Shown piece by piece: positions 12,986 to 23,505 of a stretch of 64,000 nucleotides of DNA. The position numbers and the translations under genes are program-made. The notes under the pieces were generated by a model that had not been told where the DNA came from, searched no databases, and worked only from the letters and a program-made list of their open reading frames with translations. The DNA is taken from NCBI GenBank assembly GCA_037013685.1, contig CM072899.1, positions 1,233,479 through 1,297,478 on the forward strand, in the 5' to 3' direction. Positions within the stretch are counted from its first letter, which is position 1; each line of letters starts with the position of its first letter. Source of the DNA: Acridotheres tristis. Its lineage: Eukaryota; Chordata; Aves; Passeriformes; Sturnidae.

Positions 12986-13767
12986 TTGCTCTTGGCCAAA
13001 GGGGACATGAAAGAATGGGGAATGTGTGGCTGCTGCAGAGCCGTGTCACACTGCAGGGCTGGAATGGGAATGACTGAGCTGGACAGGATGAGGAATAGCT
13101 GGAAAATCTTTGTGCGTTGGCAGCAATCCCCAAAGCCACATCAGTGCCACAGGACTGGTGAGGAACACATCCTCTACAGTGCTGGGGGTTTTCTTTTCAT
13201 CACTATCATTATTATCGTTGTAATTGTCATTATCATTTGTATTTTTCCAGAATTGACACACCACCAGGACAGAGCTGGGGATGAAGATTCACGAATCAGG
13301 GATGGATTTGGCTGGTAAGGACCTGCAAAACCATTCATCAGCACTGCCGGCCCCCTCACCCCTGGCCAGCTGCTCCCTCCCCAAGCCGCGATCTATGGAA
13401 TGTTTGCCTAAACATCTGCGAGGCCGGGAACAGCAAATTAACTGGCTGTAATTAAGGCTGAGCACGCGGCGATTTGAGCGGGACCTCTGTGGAAAGGGCA
13501 CGAAGAGTCTCCCATCACTCATTAATGCTGATAAAACACTGGAGCTCTTCACTAAATAAATGCCCATCGAGGCCGCTCTGCCAAATTGCGACACGAGTCG
13601 TTTTAATTAGCGCCTTAATGTAGGGCAGGTCGGGCTACACGGGGGACAGGCAGGGAAGGGAAGCTCGGGGTTAGGCATTGAAAATTGTATTGGTGTCAGA
13701 GATCTGATGGATTCCGTGCTGCGAGTCTGCCAAATCCAGGTGGGAAAGGCTGGGCTGGCACCAGAAC

Positions 13768-14412
13768 GAATCCAACCACCCCAGAATAAATCCAAACACC
13801 CCAGAATAAATCCAAACACCCCAGAACGAATCCAACCACCCCAGAATAAATCCAAACACTCCAGAGAACGAATCCAACCACCCCAGAACGAATCCAACCA
13901 CCCCAGAATAAATCCAACCACCCCAGAGAACGAATCCAACCACCCCAGAATAAATCCAACCACCCCAGAATAAATCCAACCACCCCAGAATAAATCCAAC
14001 CACCCCAGAATAAATCCAACCACCCCAGAATAAATCCAAACACCCCAGAACGAATCCAACCACCCCAGAATAAATCCAAACACCCCAGAATAAATCCAAC
14101 CACCCCAGAATAAATCCAACCACCCCAGAATAAATCCAAACACCCCAGAACGAATCCAACCACCCCAGAATAAATCCAAACACTCCAGAGAACGAATCCA
14201 ACCACCCCAGAATAAATCCAACCACCCCAGAATAAATCCAACCACCCCAGAATAAATCCAAACACCCCAGAATGAATCCAAACACCCCAGAATGAATCCA
14301 ACCACCCCAGAATAAATCCAAACACCCCAGAATAAATCCAAACACCCCAGAATGAATCCAAACACCCCAGAATAAATCCAAACACTCCAGAACGAATCCA
14401 ACCACCCCAGAA
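13768..14412. repeat. Minisatellite, 20-bp unit, about 32 copies
   Basis: The unit is CCACCCCAGAATAAATCCAA, with variants AACGAAT, AATGAAT and an extra AG. The period is not divisible by three and the minus strand lacks stops in all three frames, so three long overlapping open frames arise by chance. Confidence 0.97.
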
Positions 14413-14489
14413 AAATTTTTTTCTCACGGGAACTTAACATGCCAGCTGATAACTGCACTTAGCTGAAGTAATAGGTGTAAGACACGATT

Positions 14490-16632
14490 TTAGAAGGATG
14501 GTTTTGGTGAGATATTTTATAAGTTTTTTTTTGGTGACATATTTTAGAAGGATTTTTTTTGTGAGATATTTTATAAGGTTTTTTTGTAAGATATTTTATA
14601 AGGATTTTTTTGGTGAGATATTTTAGAAGGATTTTTTTGGTGAGGTATTTTAAAAGGATGTTTTTGGTGAGATATTTTAGAAGGATTTTTTTTGGTGAGG
14701 TATTTTAGAAGGATTTTTTTGGTGAGGTATTTTATAAGGTTTTGTTTGGTGAGATATTTTATAAGGATTTTTTTTGTAAGATATTTTAGAAGGTTTTTTT
14801 TTGGTGAGATATTTTAGAAAGATGTTTTTGGTGAGATAGTTTAGAAGGATTTTTTTTGTAAGATATTTTATAAGGATTTTTTTTGGTGAGATATTTTAGA
14901 AGGATTTTTTTTGTGAGATATTTTATAAGGTTTTGTTTGGTGAGGTATTTTAGAAGGATTTTTTTGGTAACATACTTTAGAAGGATGTTTTTGGTGAGGT
15001 ATTTTATAAGGTTTTTTTGGTGAGATATTTTATAAGGATGTTTTTGGTGAGATATTATAGAAGGATTTTTTTGGTGAGGTATTTTAAAAGGATTTTTTTG
15101 GTGAGATATTTTAGAAGGATTTTTTTTGTAAGATATTTTATAAGGATTTTTTTGGTGAGATATTTTAGAAGAATTTTTTTTTGGTGAGATATTTTAGAAG
15201 GATTTTTTTTTGGTGAGATATTTTAGAAGGAAGTTTTTGGTGAGATATTATAGAAGGATTTTTTTGGTGAGGTATTTTAAAAGGATTTTTTTGGTGAGGT
15301 ATTTTATAAGGATTTTTTTTGTAAGATATTTTATAAGGATTTTTTTGGTGAGATATTTTAGAAGGATTTTTTTTTGGTGAGATATTTTAGAAGGATTTTT
15401 TTTTGGTGAGATATTTTAGAAGGAAGTTTTTGGTGAGATATTATAGAAGGATTTTTTTGGTGAGGTATTTTAAAAGGATTTTTTTGGTGAGATATTTTAG
15501 AAGGATGTTTTTTGTGAGATGGTTTAGAAGGATTTTTTTGGTAACATACTTTAGAAAGATGTTTTTGGTGAGGTATTTTATAAGGTTTTGTTTGGTGAGA
15601 TATTTTATAAGGATTTTTTTTGTAAGATATTTTATAAGGATGTTTTTGGTGAGATATTTTAGAAGGATTTTTTGGTGAGGTATTTTATAAGGTTTTTTTT
15701 GGTGAGATATTTTAGAAGGATTTTTTTTGGTGAGGTATTTTAGAAGGATTTTTTTGTGAGATATTTTAGAAGGATTTTTTTGGTGAGATATTTTATAAGG
15801 TTTTTTTGTGAGATATTTTAGAAGGATTTTTTTTTGTGAGATATTTTAGAAGGATTTTTTTTCTAAGATATTTTAGAAGGATTTTTTTTGGTGAGGTATT
15901 TTATAAGGATTTTTTTTCTAAGATATTTAAGAAGGATTTTTTTTGTGAGATATTTTAGAAGGATGTTTTTGGTGAGATATTTTATAAGGATTTTTTTTGG
16001 TGAGATATTTTATAAGGATTTTTTTTCTAAGATATTTAAGAAGGATTTTTTTGGTGAGGTATTTTAGAAGGATTTTTTTTGGTGAGATATTTTATAAGGT
16101 TTTTTTGGTGAGATATTTTATAAGGATTTTTTGGTGAGATATTTTATAAGGATTTTTTTGGTGAGATATTTTAGAAGGATTTTTTTGGTGAGGTATTTTA
16201 GAAGGATTTTTTTTGTGAGATATTTTAGAAGGATTTTTTTGGTGAGGTATTTTAGAAGGATTTTTTTTGTGAGATATTTTAGAAGGATTTTTTTGTAAGA
16301 TATTTTAGAAGGATTTTTTTTCTAAGATATTTTAGAAGGATTTTTTTTGGTGAGATATTTTATAAGGATTTTTTTTCTAAGATATTTAAGAAGGATTTTT
16401 TTGGTGAGATATTTTAGAAGGATGTTTTTGGTGAGGTATTTTATAAGGTTTTTTTGGTGAGATATTTTAAAAGGATTTTTTTTGGTGAGGTATTTTAGAA
16501 GGCTTTTTTTGTAAGATATTTTAGAAGGATTTCTTTTTGGTGAGATATTTTATAAGGATTTTTTTGTAAGATATTTTATAAGGATTTTTTTTTTTTGTAA
16601 GATATTTTATAAGGATTTTTTTCTAAGCTATT
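14490..16632. repeat. Large AT-rich minisatellite, about 27-31 bp unit, about 75 copies
   Basis: The core is GGTGAGATATTTTAGAAGGA followed by a run of 6-9 T. Recurring variants are GTAAGATATT, CTAAGATATT and GGTGAGGTATT. At about 2.1 kb it is the largest array in the window. Confidence 0.97.
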
Positions 16633-16751
16633 TACCCAGATGCAATATTGTGCAGCCACACCTTTGATGATGACTGAGGGCAGCATTTTTAAGTTTTGGG
16701 TTGCACAAACCCCACAGTGGCCAAAATTCTGTGTCTGAAATGTCTTTGACA

Positions 16752-17830
16752 GGGAACCCTGAGAGCCCAGACTCTGCCTTGGGACTTTTCTGTGCAGAAC
16801 ATCCAGGACAGCCCAGGCACAGACCAGGACAGCTGGACACAGCTGGAGCCAGAACACCCGGGACAAGGCTGCAAAACCCCAGAGATGTGGATTTCTCTGC
16901 TGGAAGGGAAGGATGAAAACCCCAGAGATTTGGATGAAAACCCCAGAGATTTGGATGAAAACCCCAGAAATTTGGATGAAAACCCCAGAAATTTGGATGA
17001 AAACCCCAGAGATTTGGATGAAAACCCCAGAGATTTGGATGAAAACCCCAGAGATTTGGATTTCTCATCTGTAAGAGAAAGATTAAAACCCCAGAAATTT
17101 GGATTTCTCAACTGGAAGAGAAGAATGAAAACCTGAAAAACCCCAGAGATTTGGACTTCTCATCTGGAAGAGAAAGATTAAAACCCCAGAGATTTCGATT
17201 TCTCAACTGGAAGGAAAGGATGAAAATCCCAGAGATTTGGATGAAAACCCCAGAAATTTGGATTTCTCATCTGGAAGGAAAAGATGAAAACCCCAGAGAT
17301 TTGGATTTTTCAGCTGGAAGAGAAAGATTAAAAGCCCAGAGATTTGGACTTAGCTGGAAGAAAAGGATGAAAATCCCAGAGATTTGGATTTCTCTGCTGG
17401 AAGGAAAGGATGAAAACTCTGGAGATTTTGACTTCTCAGCTGGAGGAAAAGGATGAAAACTCCAGAGATTTGAACTTTTCAGCTGGAGGAACACGATGAA
17501 AACCTGAAAAATTCCAGAGATTTGGACTTCTCATCTGGAAGAGAAGGATGAAAACCCCAGAGATTTGGACTTAGCTGGAAGGAAAGGATGAAAATCCCAG
17601 AGATTTGGATTTCTCAGCTGGAAGAGAAGGATGGGAGAGCTGAGCTCTCACAGATCATCTGCACAGACCTCCAGTGATTAATGGGTTAATATGAACTGTC
17701 ACTGCCCACTTTATTCTCTATTTTCTGTGTTTTTTTGCTTCTCTGTATTTATTTGCCACACCTGGTGCAGGGACCAGATGTGGAAAAGTTGGGAAGGCGT
17801 GTTTTAAATAATTCCAGGCTGTTAAAAACG
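16752..17830 (+). repeat. Duplicated module, copy A, with internal 21-bp repeats
   Basis: It opens with GAGAGCCCAGACTCTGCCTT and then holds a 21-bp array (GATGAAAACCCCAGAGATTT plus G). Longer composite units based on TTTCTCAGCTGGAAGAGAAA follow, and it ends near a TTCCAGGCTGTTAAAA segment. The same order recurs at 20,060-20,605. Confidence 0.9.
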
Positions 17831-17837
17831 GTTCCAT

Positions 17838-18425
17838 CAATAAGAATTATGGTTTGTAAATGTAAATATAAATGTAAATATAAATATAATAATAATAACA
17901 ATAAGAATTATGGTTTGTAATTATAAATGTAAATATAAATATAATAATAATAACAATAAGAATTATGGTTTGTAATTATAAATGTAAATGTAAATATAAT
18001 AATAATAACAATAAGAATTATGGTTTGTAAATGTAAATATAAATGTAAATATAAATATAATAATAATAACAATAAGAATTATGGTTTGTAATTATAAATG
18101 TAAATATAATAATAATAACAATAAGAATTATGGTTTGTAAATATAAATATAAATGTAAATATAAATATAATAATAATAACAATAAGAATTATGGTTTGTA
18201 ATTATAAATGTAAATATAAATATAATAATAATAACAATAAGAATTATGGTTTGTAATTATAAATGTAAGTGTAAATATAATAATAATAACAATAAGAATT
18301 ATGGTTTGTAAATGTAAATATAAATGTAAATATAAATATAATAATAATAACAATAAGAATTATGGTTTGTAATTATAAATGTAAATATAAATATAATAAT
18401 AATAACAATAAGAATTATTGTTATT
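17838..18425. repeat. AT-rich minisatellite, about 55-bp unit, about 10 copies
   Basis: The unit joins AAGAATTATGGTTTGTAATT to runs of ATAAATGTAAATATAAATAT and AATAATAATAACAAT. Length variants come from the number of AAATATA blocks. Confidence 0.95.
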
Positions 18426-18559
18426 ATAAACATAAATATATAAAAATATACATATAAATATAAGCATAAATGTAAATATATAAATAAATAAAAAATAAAT
18501 ATCAATATAAATATTCTAATTTTGGTTTAATTATGGCAAACTGAGAACCAGGAAGGGCA

Positions 18560-18800
18560 GGGATTGATGGAATGATGTGTGCTCATGTCCTTATAAACAG
18601 TTGGGGGGGATGTTAATGTCCCTGAAATGTCTCTGAGTGTCTGTGCTGACTTTGCCCAACAGGCAGTTGGGATCCTGTGGGGTCTGCCCAAGGCTGGACT
18701 TTGGGATAAAATGACAAAAAGTGATTTATTCCAATAAAATTAAATCCTCTGACTCCTTCTCGGACATAAATCTCCGACATTTGTGGATTTTCCTGGCAAA
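18560..18800 (+). mobile_element. LTR, copy 2 of a family shared with 8.7 kb
   Basis: TTTGGGATAAAATG is followed by AATAAA at 18733-18738, then a CTGACTCCTTCT stretch and TTTGTGGATTTTCCTGG, parallel to 8.69-8.84 kb. It lies between two minisatellites. Confidence 0.5.
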
Positions 18801-18829
18801 GGGAAGGAAGGAAATGATTATTTGAGGTC

Positions 18830-20000
18830 ATTTGAGATCATGATTGGGGTTACTTGGGGTCATTTGAGGTCAGCTAGAGGTCATTGGGGTCAGTAAGAGG
18901 TCAGTTAGAGGTCATTGGGGTTATTTGAGGTCACAGAGGTTACTTGAGGTCATTTCAGTCTTTTCTGATTTTTCCAGGGGTTACTTTAGGTCATTTGAGA
19001 CCCTCATAGAGGTCATTTGAGGTCAGTTAGAGGTCATTGGGGTCACTTAGAGGTCGTTTGAGGTCACTTAGAGGTCAGTTAGAGGTCATTGGGGTTATTT
19101 GAGGTCACAGGGGTTACTTGAGGTCATTTCAGAAATTTTTGGTTTCTCCAGGGGTTACTTTAGGTCATTTGAGACCCTCATAGAGGTCACTTGAGGTCAC
19201 TTAGAGGTCATTTGAGGTCAGTTAGAGGTCACTTAGAGGTCATTGGGGTTATTTGAGGTCACAGGGGTTACTCGAGGTCATTTCAGTCTTTTCTGATTTT
19301 TCCAGGGGTTACTTTAGGTCATTTGAGACCCTCATAGAGGTCATTTGAGGTCAGTTAGAGGTCACTTAGAGGTCATTGGGGTCATTTAGAGGTCGTTTGA
19401 GGTCACTTAGAGGTCATTGGGGTTATTTGAGGTCACAGAGGTTACTTGAGGTCATTTGAGAATTTTTTGGTTTCTCCAGGGGTTACTTTAGGTCATTTGA
19501 GACCCTCATAGAGGTCACTTGGGGTCACTTAGAGGTCATTTGAGGTCAGTTAGAGGTCACTTAGAGGTCATTGGGGTTATTTGAGGTCACAGGGGTTACT
19601 CAAGGTCATTTGAGAATTTTTTGGTTTCTCCAGGGGTTACTTTAGGTCATTTGAGACCCTCATAGAGGTCACTTGGGGTCACTTAGAGGTCGTTTGAGGT
19701 CACTTAGAGGTCATTTGAGGTCAGTTAGAGGTCATTTAGAGGTCATTGGGGTTATTTGAGGTCACAGGGGTTACTTGAGGTCATTTGAGAAATTTTTTTA
19801 TATTCCAGGGGTTACTTTAGGTCATTTGAGCCCCCAATTTGGGTCATTTTGGGGTTATTTGAGGTCATTTCAGACTTGAACGGGGTTACTTGAGGTCATT
19901 TGAGTCTCTTTTAATTGATCCAGGGGTCAAATGAGGACATGGGGGGGTCACTTGAGGTCTTTGAGACTCTGGTTGGGGTTACTTGAGTGAATTTGGGGTC
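18830..20000. repeat. AGGTCA-rich higher-order tandem repeat
   Basis: Short units such as CACTTAGAGGTCATTTG are organised into a larger repeat. The phrase CCAGGGGTTACTTTAGGTC recurs at 18974, 19148, 19302, 19476, 19630 and 19805. Spacings are therefore 174, 154, 174, 154 and 175 bp. Many AGGTCA copies form direct repeats with 4- or 5-bp spacing. Confidence 0.95.
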
Positions 20001-20059
20001 ACTTGAGGTGACTGAGGGCCTGGTCAGGGCTCCTTGAGGCCATTTGGGGTTCCTTGAAC

Positions 20060-20605
20060 TGGGAGCCCCGAGAGCCCAGACTCTGCCTTGGGACTTTTCT
20101 GTGCAGAACATCCAGGACAGCACAGGCACAGACCAGGACAGCTGGACACAGCTGGAGCCAGAACACCCGGGACAAGGCTGCAAAACCCCAGAGAGTTGGA
20201 TTTCTCTGCTGGAAGGGAAGGATGAAAACCCCAGAGATTTGGATGAAAACCCCAGAGATTTGGATGAAAACCCCAGAAATTTGGATGAAAACCCCAGAAA
20301 TTTGGATGAAAACCCCAGAGATTTGGATTTCTCAGCTGGAAGAGAAGAATGAAAACCTGAAAAACGCCAGAGATTTGGACTTCTCATCTGGAAGAGAAAG
20401 ATTAAAACCCCAGAGATTTGGACTTAGCTGGAAGGAAAGGATGAAAATCCCAGAGATTTGGATTTCTCTGCTGGAAGGAAAGGATGGGAGAGCTGAGTAG
20501 CCATGGACTAGACCCTCCAGTGCTTCAGGGGTTAATATTTGCCAGACCTGGTGCAAGGTGGAGAAGTTGGCAGGGGGCTTTTCAAACATTCCAGGTATTT
20601 AAAAC
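20060..20605 (+). repeat. Duplicated module, copy B, shorter internal array
   Basis: It matches copy A at its left edge (GAGAGCCCAGACTCTGCCTT) and across the GATGAAAACCCC repeats. It also matches at the right edge (GACCTGGTGCA, ATTCCAGGTATTTAAAA). It has fewer internal repeat units. Confidence 0.9.
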
Positions 20606-20739
20606 CCACAGCATTCCCCTGGGCAGCTCCCAGCAGAATGCTAAATGAGTCCATCAGCCTGCTCAGCTCATTTCTCCAGATAAATATGTGGAGTTGAGAG
20701 CTTTTCATCTCTGCAGCTTGTTAGGAATCGAGATTTCAA

Positions 20740-20770
20740 ATAAAATAAAATAAAATAAAATGAAATAAAA
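20740..20770. repeat. (AAAAT)n microsatellite
   Basis: Five to six AAAAT units are followed by a degenerate copy. A nearby (ATT)n tract lies at about 20,878-20,912. Confidence 0.85.
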
Positions 20771-21734
20771 CCCCAGGTCTCTGCAGGGGTTTGTTCCAAG
20801 GCTGGCTCACTGCAGGAGCACATCTCTGCTTTCCTTTGCTTTCAGCTTGGTGAAACAGCTCCTGAATAAGTTCGTTCATTATTATTAATTATTATTATTA
20901 TTATTTTTATTAGGTTTTAAAATAATGGAAAGAGGGTTGTGGGCCTGGCACAGAGCAGATCTCCCTGCCTGGGGCAGTGAGAGCCTCCACCCCATGAAGG
21001 ACAACAGAGGCTCATCCCCAGCTTTGGGGAAATGCAGCAAGGTTTGAGTGTAAAAGGTGGTGAAAAGTGAACCTTTTAAAAAATGTTTAAAAGTTTAATT
21101 TTTTAACTCTAGAAGAATTGTCTAAACACCTTTGGCACCATCAATATCGAACTCAGCCAGGCCTGGGAAGGGAAGGAGCTCCCAGCCCCTCACAGCCAGG
21201 ATTTTGTGTGCTCTGTGCTTTTTAAAACATGCACCCAAAGAACTCATTTCTGCAGAAAAGATAGGCCTGCATAATTACCTGTCCTCTGCACTGCCAGGCA
21301 ATGTATATTCAAATGTTTGAATAGAGAATTCTGCAGTAAGTCCAGTTTTGAATTATTTTTTACCTCCTGGAAAGCATAAAAACTGGAAGTGAATAGAATA
21401 ACCAATGAAAGAGAAAAATTCTCATTTCCTTTCTTCCAAATTGAAGTTTACCTCACTTACACAAATGCAGCACCTTTTACACTTCAGAGGGGTTTTGTGC
21501 TAAAACCTTGATCAGTGGGGTTTATTATCCAACTCATTCCATTTGCAGGAATAAACCAGAGAGTCTCTCTTGGTGTGGTTTTCTTTATAAAATTTTCTAT
21601 TTGGGAGGCAGAGCAGGGAACCCAGCAGCCACCAGGATGATTTTCTCAACCTCAGAGCTTTGCCCAGAACATTTCCTTCCCTGCATCCCATCCTGAAAAA
21701 AACCCAGAATTGCTGCAATGATTGAACATTCTGC

Positions 21735-21960
21735 CAACCCTGCAATGGTTTGGGCTGGGGGGGACCTTAAAGGATAATCCCATCCCAACCCCTCCCTCTG
21801 CCCCAGGTTGTTCCAAGCCCATCCAGCCTGGCCTCGGGCTGTGTTCTGCATGGCCCAGGTGCAGAATCCATTCTGTCTCACCTGGGTGGCTCCCAGAGAT
21901 GCCACCAGAGCCCTCCCATTCCTGCCCAGGGCTGCAGTCACACTTCTGAGAGAGGAAAGC
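21735..21960 (-). mobile_element. CR1 LINE 3' fragment
   Basis: ATGGTTTGGGCTGGGGGG, then GACCTTAAAGGATAATCC and TTGTTCCAAGCCCATCCAGC, match the antisense CR1 3' end. The right-hand part decays beyond about 21,850. Confidence 0.65.
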
Positions 21961-22764
21961 AAAGTTTTACCCTTGCTGATTGCTTGTGCTGAGCTTTTCC
22001 TGAGTGGATGCTTTGATTCTGATATAAGGGTATCAATATAGAAAAAAAGAACCAAACAGAAAGGACAGAAATCAGGATTGAACTTGGGCAAGGCAGCAAA
22101 GCTCAGCTGGGTGCAGTGGGTTTTCCTGCAGCTGCCAAGGCTGCAGCTGAGCTTACACCGACCACAGAAGGAGCTTCACCCACCTGGCCACCCCCTTTCT
22201 CCAGCAGGCTGCCAAAAATCTCTGAGTGCTGAGGTTCCCGAGTCTCGAGTCGCCTTTTGGACCCAGTCAGGCTTCCCCAATCCTGGATCCAAAACCAAGG
22301 AGGAGCTTCTGATGAGGCCCCAACCTTTAGCTGCCACCTGGGGCAGGTGTTACCTCCTGGCCGTGTCTGGAGGCAGGATTGGCCCAGGGAGGGGCTGTGA
22401 AGCTGCAGAATCCTGCACAGCGCTCCCGGGGGGGCCGGTGCTCATTCCCTCCGTCCCCAGCAAATGTTTCCCCTGCCCTTGAGATCCTCCCATTAAATCC
22501 ACCCTTGTCTCCTGCAGAAAGCAAGCCTGACCTTTCCCACTGAATTAAGAGCCAATTTATTACATGTTTTAAATTCATAATGAGATCAAAAGGGATAATG
22601 CTCAGATGACCCAGAGATCAGCCCAAGACACGGGAGATAATTGTTTCCTTAATTGCCACTCCTGAATTAAATAACGCGGGCGGTGTGTGTGTGCTCAGAG
22701 GGGAGGAGCAGAGCCCTGAGCGCTGCCCTGGGGCTCAGCTGCTGCCAGCCCTGCCCCTCTGCAG

Positions 22765-23505
22765 CTCCACCCTGTGCCAGGGCCACCAAACCCCAGCCTG
22801 GGCCACCAAACCTCAGCCAGGGCAGCTAAACCCCAGCCTGGGCAACCAAACCCCAGCCTGGGCAACCAAACCTCAGCCAGGGCAACTAAACCTCAGCCAG
22901 GGCCACTAAAACTCAGCCTGGGCAACTAAACCTCAGCCAGGGCCACCAAACCCCAGCCTGGGCCACCAAACCTCAGCCAGGGCCACCAAACCCCAGCCAG
23001 AGCCACCAAACCTCAGCCTGGGCCACCAAACCTCAGCCAGGGCAACTAAACCCCAGCCTGGGCAACCAAACCCCAGCCTGGGCCACCAAACCTCAGCCAG
23101 GGCCACCAAACTCCAGCCTGGGCCACCAAACCCCTGCCAGGGCAACCAAACCCCAGCCTGGGCAACCAAACTCCAGCCTGGGCCACCAAACCCCTGCCAG
23201 GGCAACTAAACCTCAGCCAGGGCCACCAAACCCCAGCCTGGGCCACCAAACCCCAGCCTGGGCCACCAAACCTCAGCCAGGGCAACTAAACCCCAGCCTG
23301 GGCCACCAAACCCCAGCCTGGGCAACCAAACCTCAGCCAGGGCAACTAAACCCCAGCCTGGGCCACCAAAACTCAGCCTGGGCCACCAAACCTCAGCCAG
23401 GGCCACCAAACCCCTGCCTGGGCCACCAAACCCCAGCCCGGGCCACCAAACCCCTGCCCGGGCCACCAAACCCCTGCCTGGGCCACCAAACTCCAGCCTG
23501 GGACT
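22765..23505. repeat. Minisatellite, 20-bp unit, about 37 copies
   Basis: The unit is GGGCCACCAAACCCCAGCCT with variants GGGCAACTAAACCTCAGCCA. The period is almost perfectly constant at 20 bp. Confidence 0.97.

Larger units (their letters stand above)
20610..22760. other. Intergenic with one CR1 fragment
   Basis: Apart from microsatellites at 20.74-20.91 kb and the CR1 piece at 21.74 kb, nothing is recognisable. Confidence 0.6.

Noticed and set aside
15403..15678. Arg/Phe-rich 91-codon plus-strand frame (VRYFRRIFL repeats)
   Set aside because: It is entirely within the AT-rich minisatellite, where the unit period creates the pattern.
8545..18800. A complete provirus between the two similar LTRs
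   Set aside because: The intervening 10 kb consist of minisatellites, a CR1 and unique DNA. No gag, pol or env frame is present and the LTRs differ too much.
16752..20605. Copies A and B as the two LTRs of one element
   Set aside because: Neither copy shows TG/CA ends, a TATA box or a polyadenylation signal in the right order, and an unrelated LTR lies between them.
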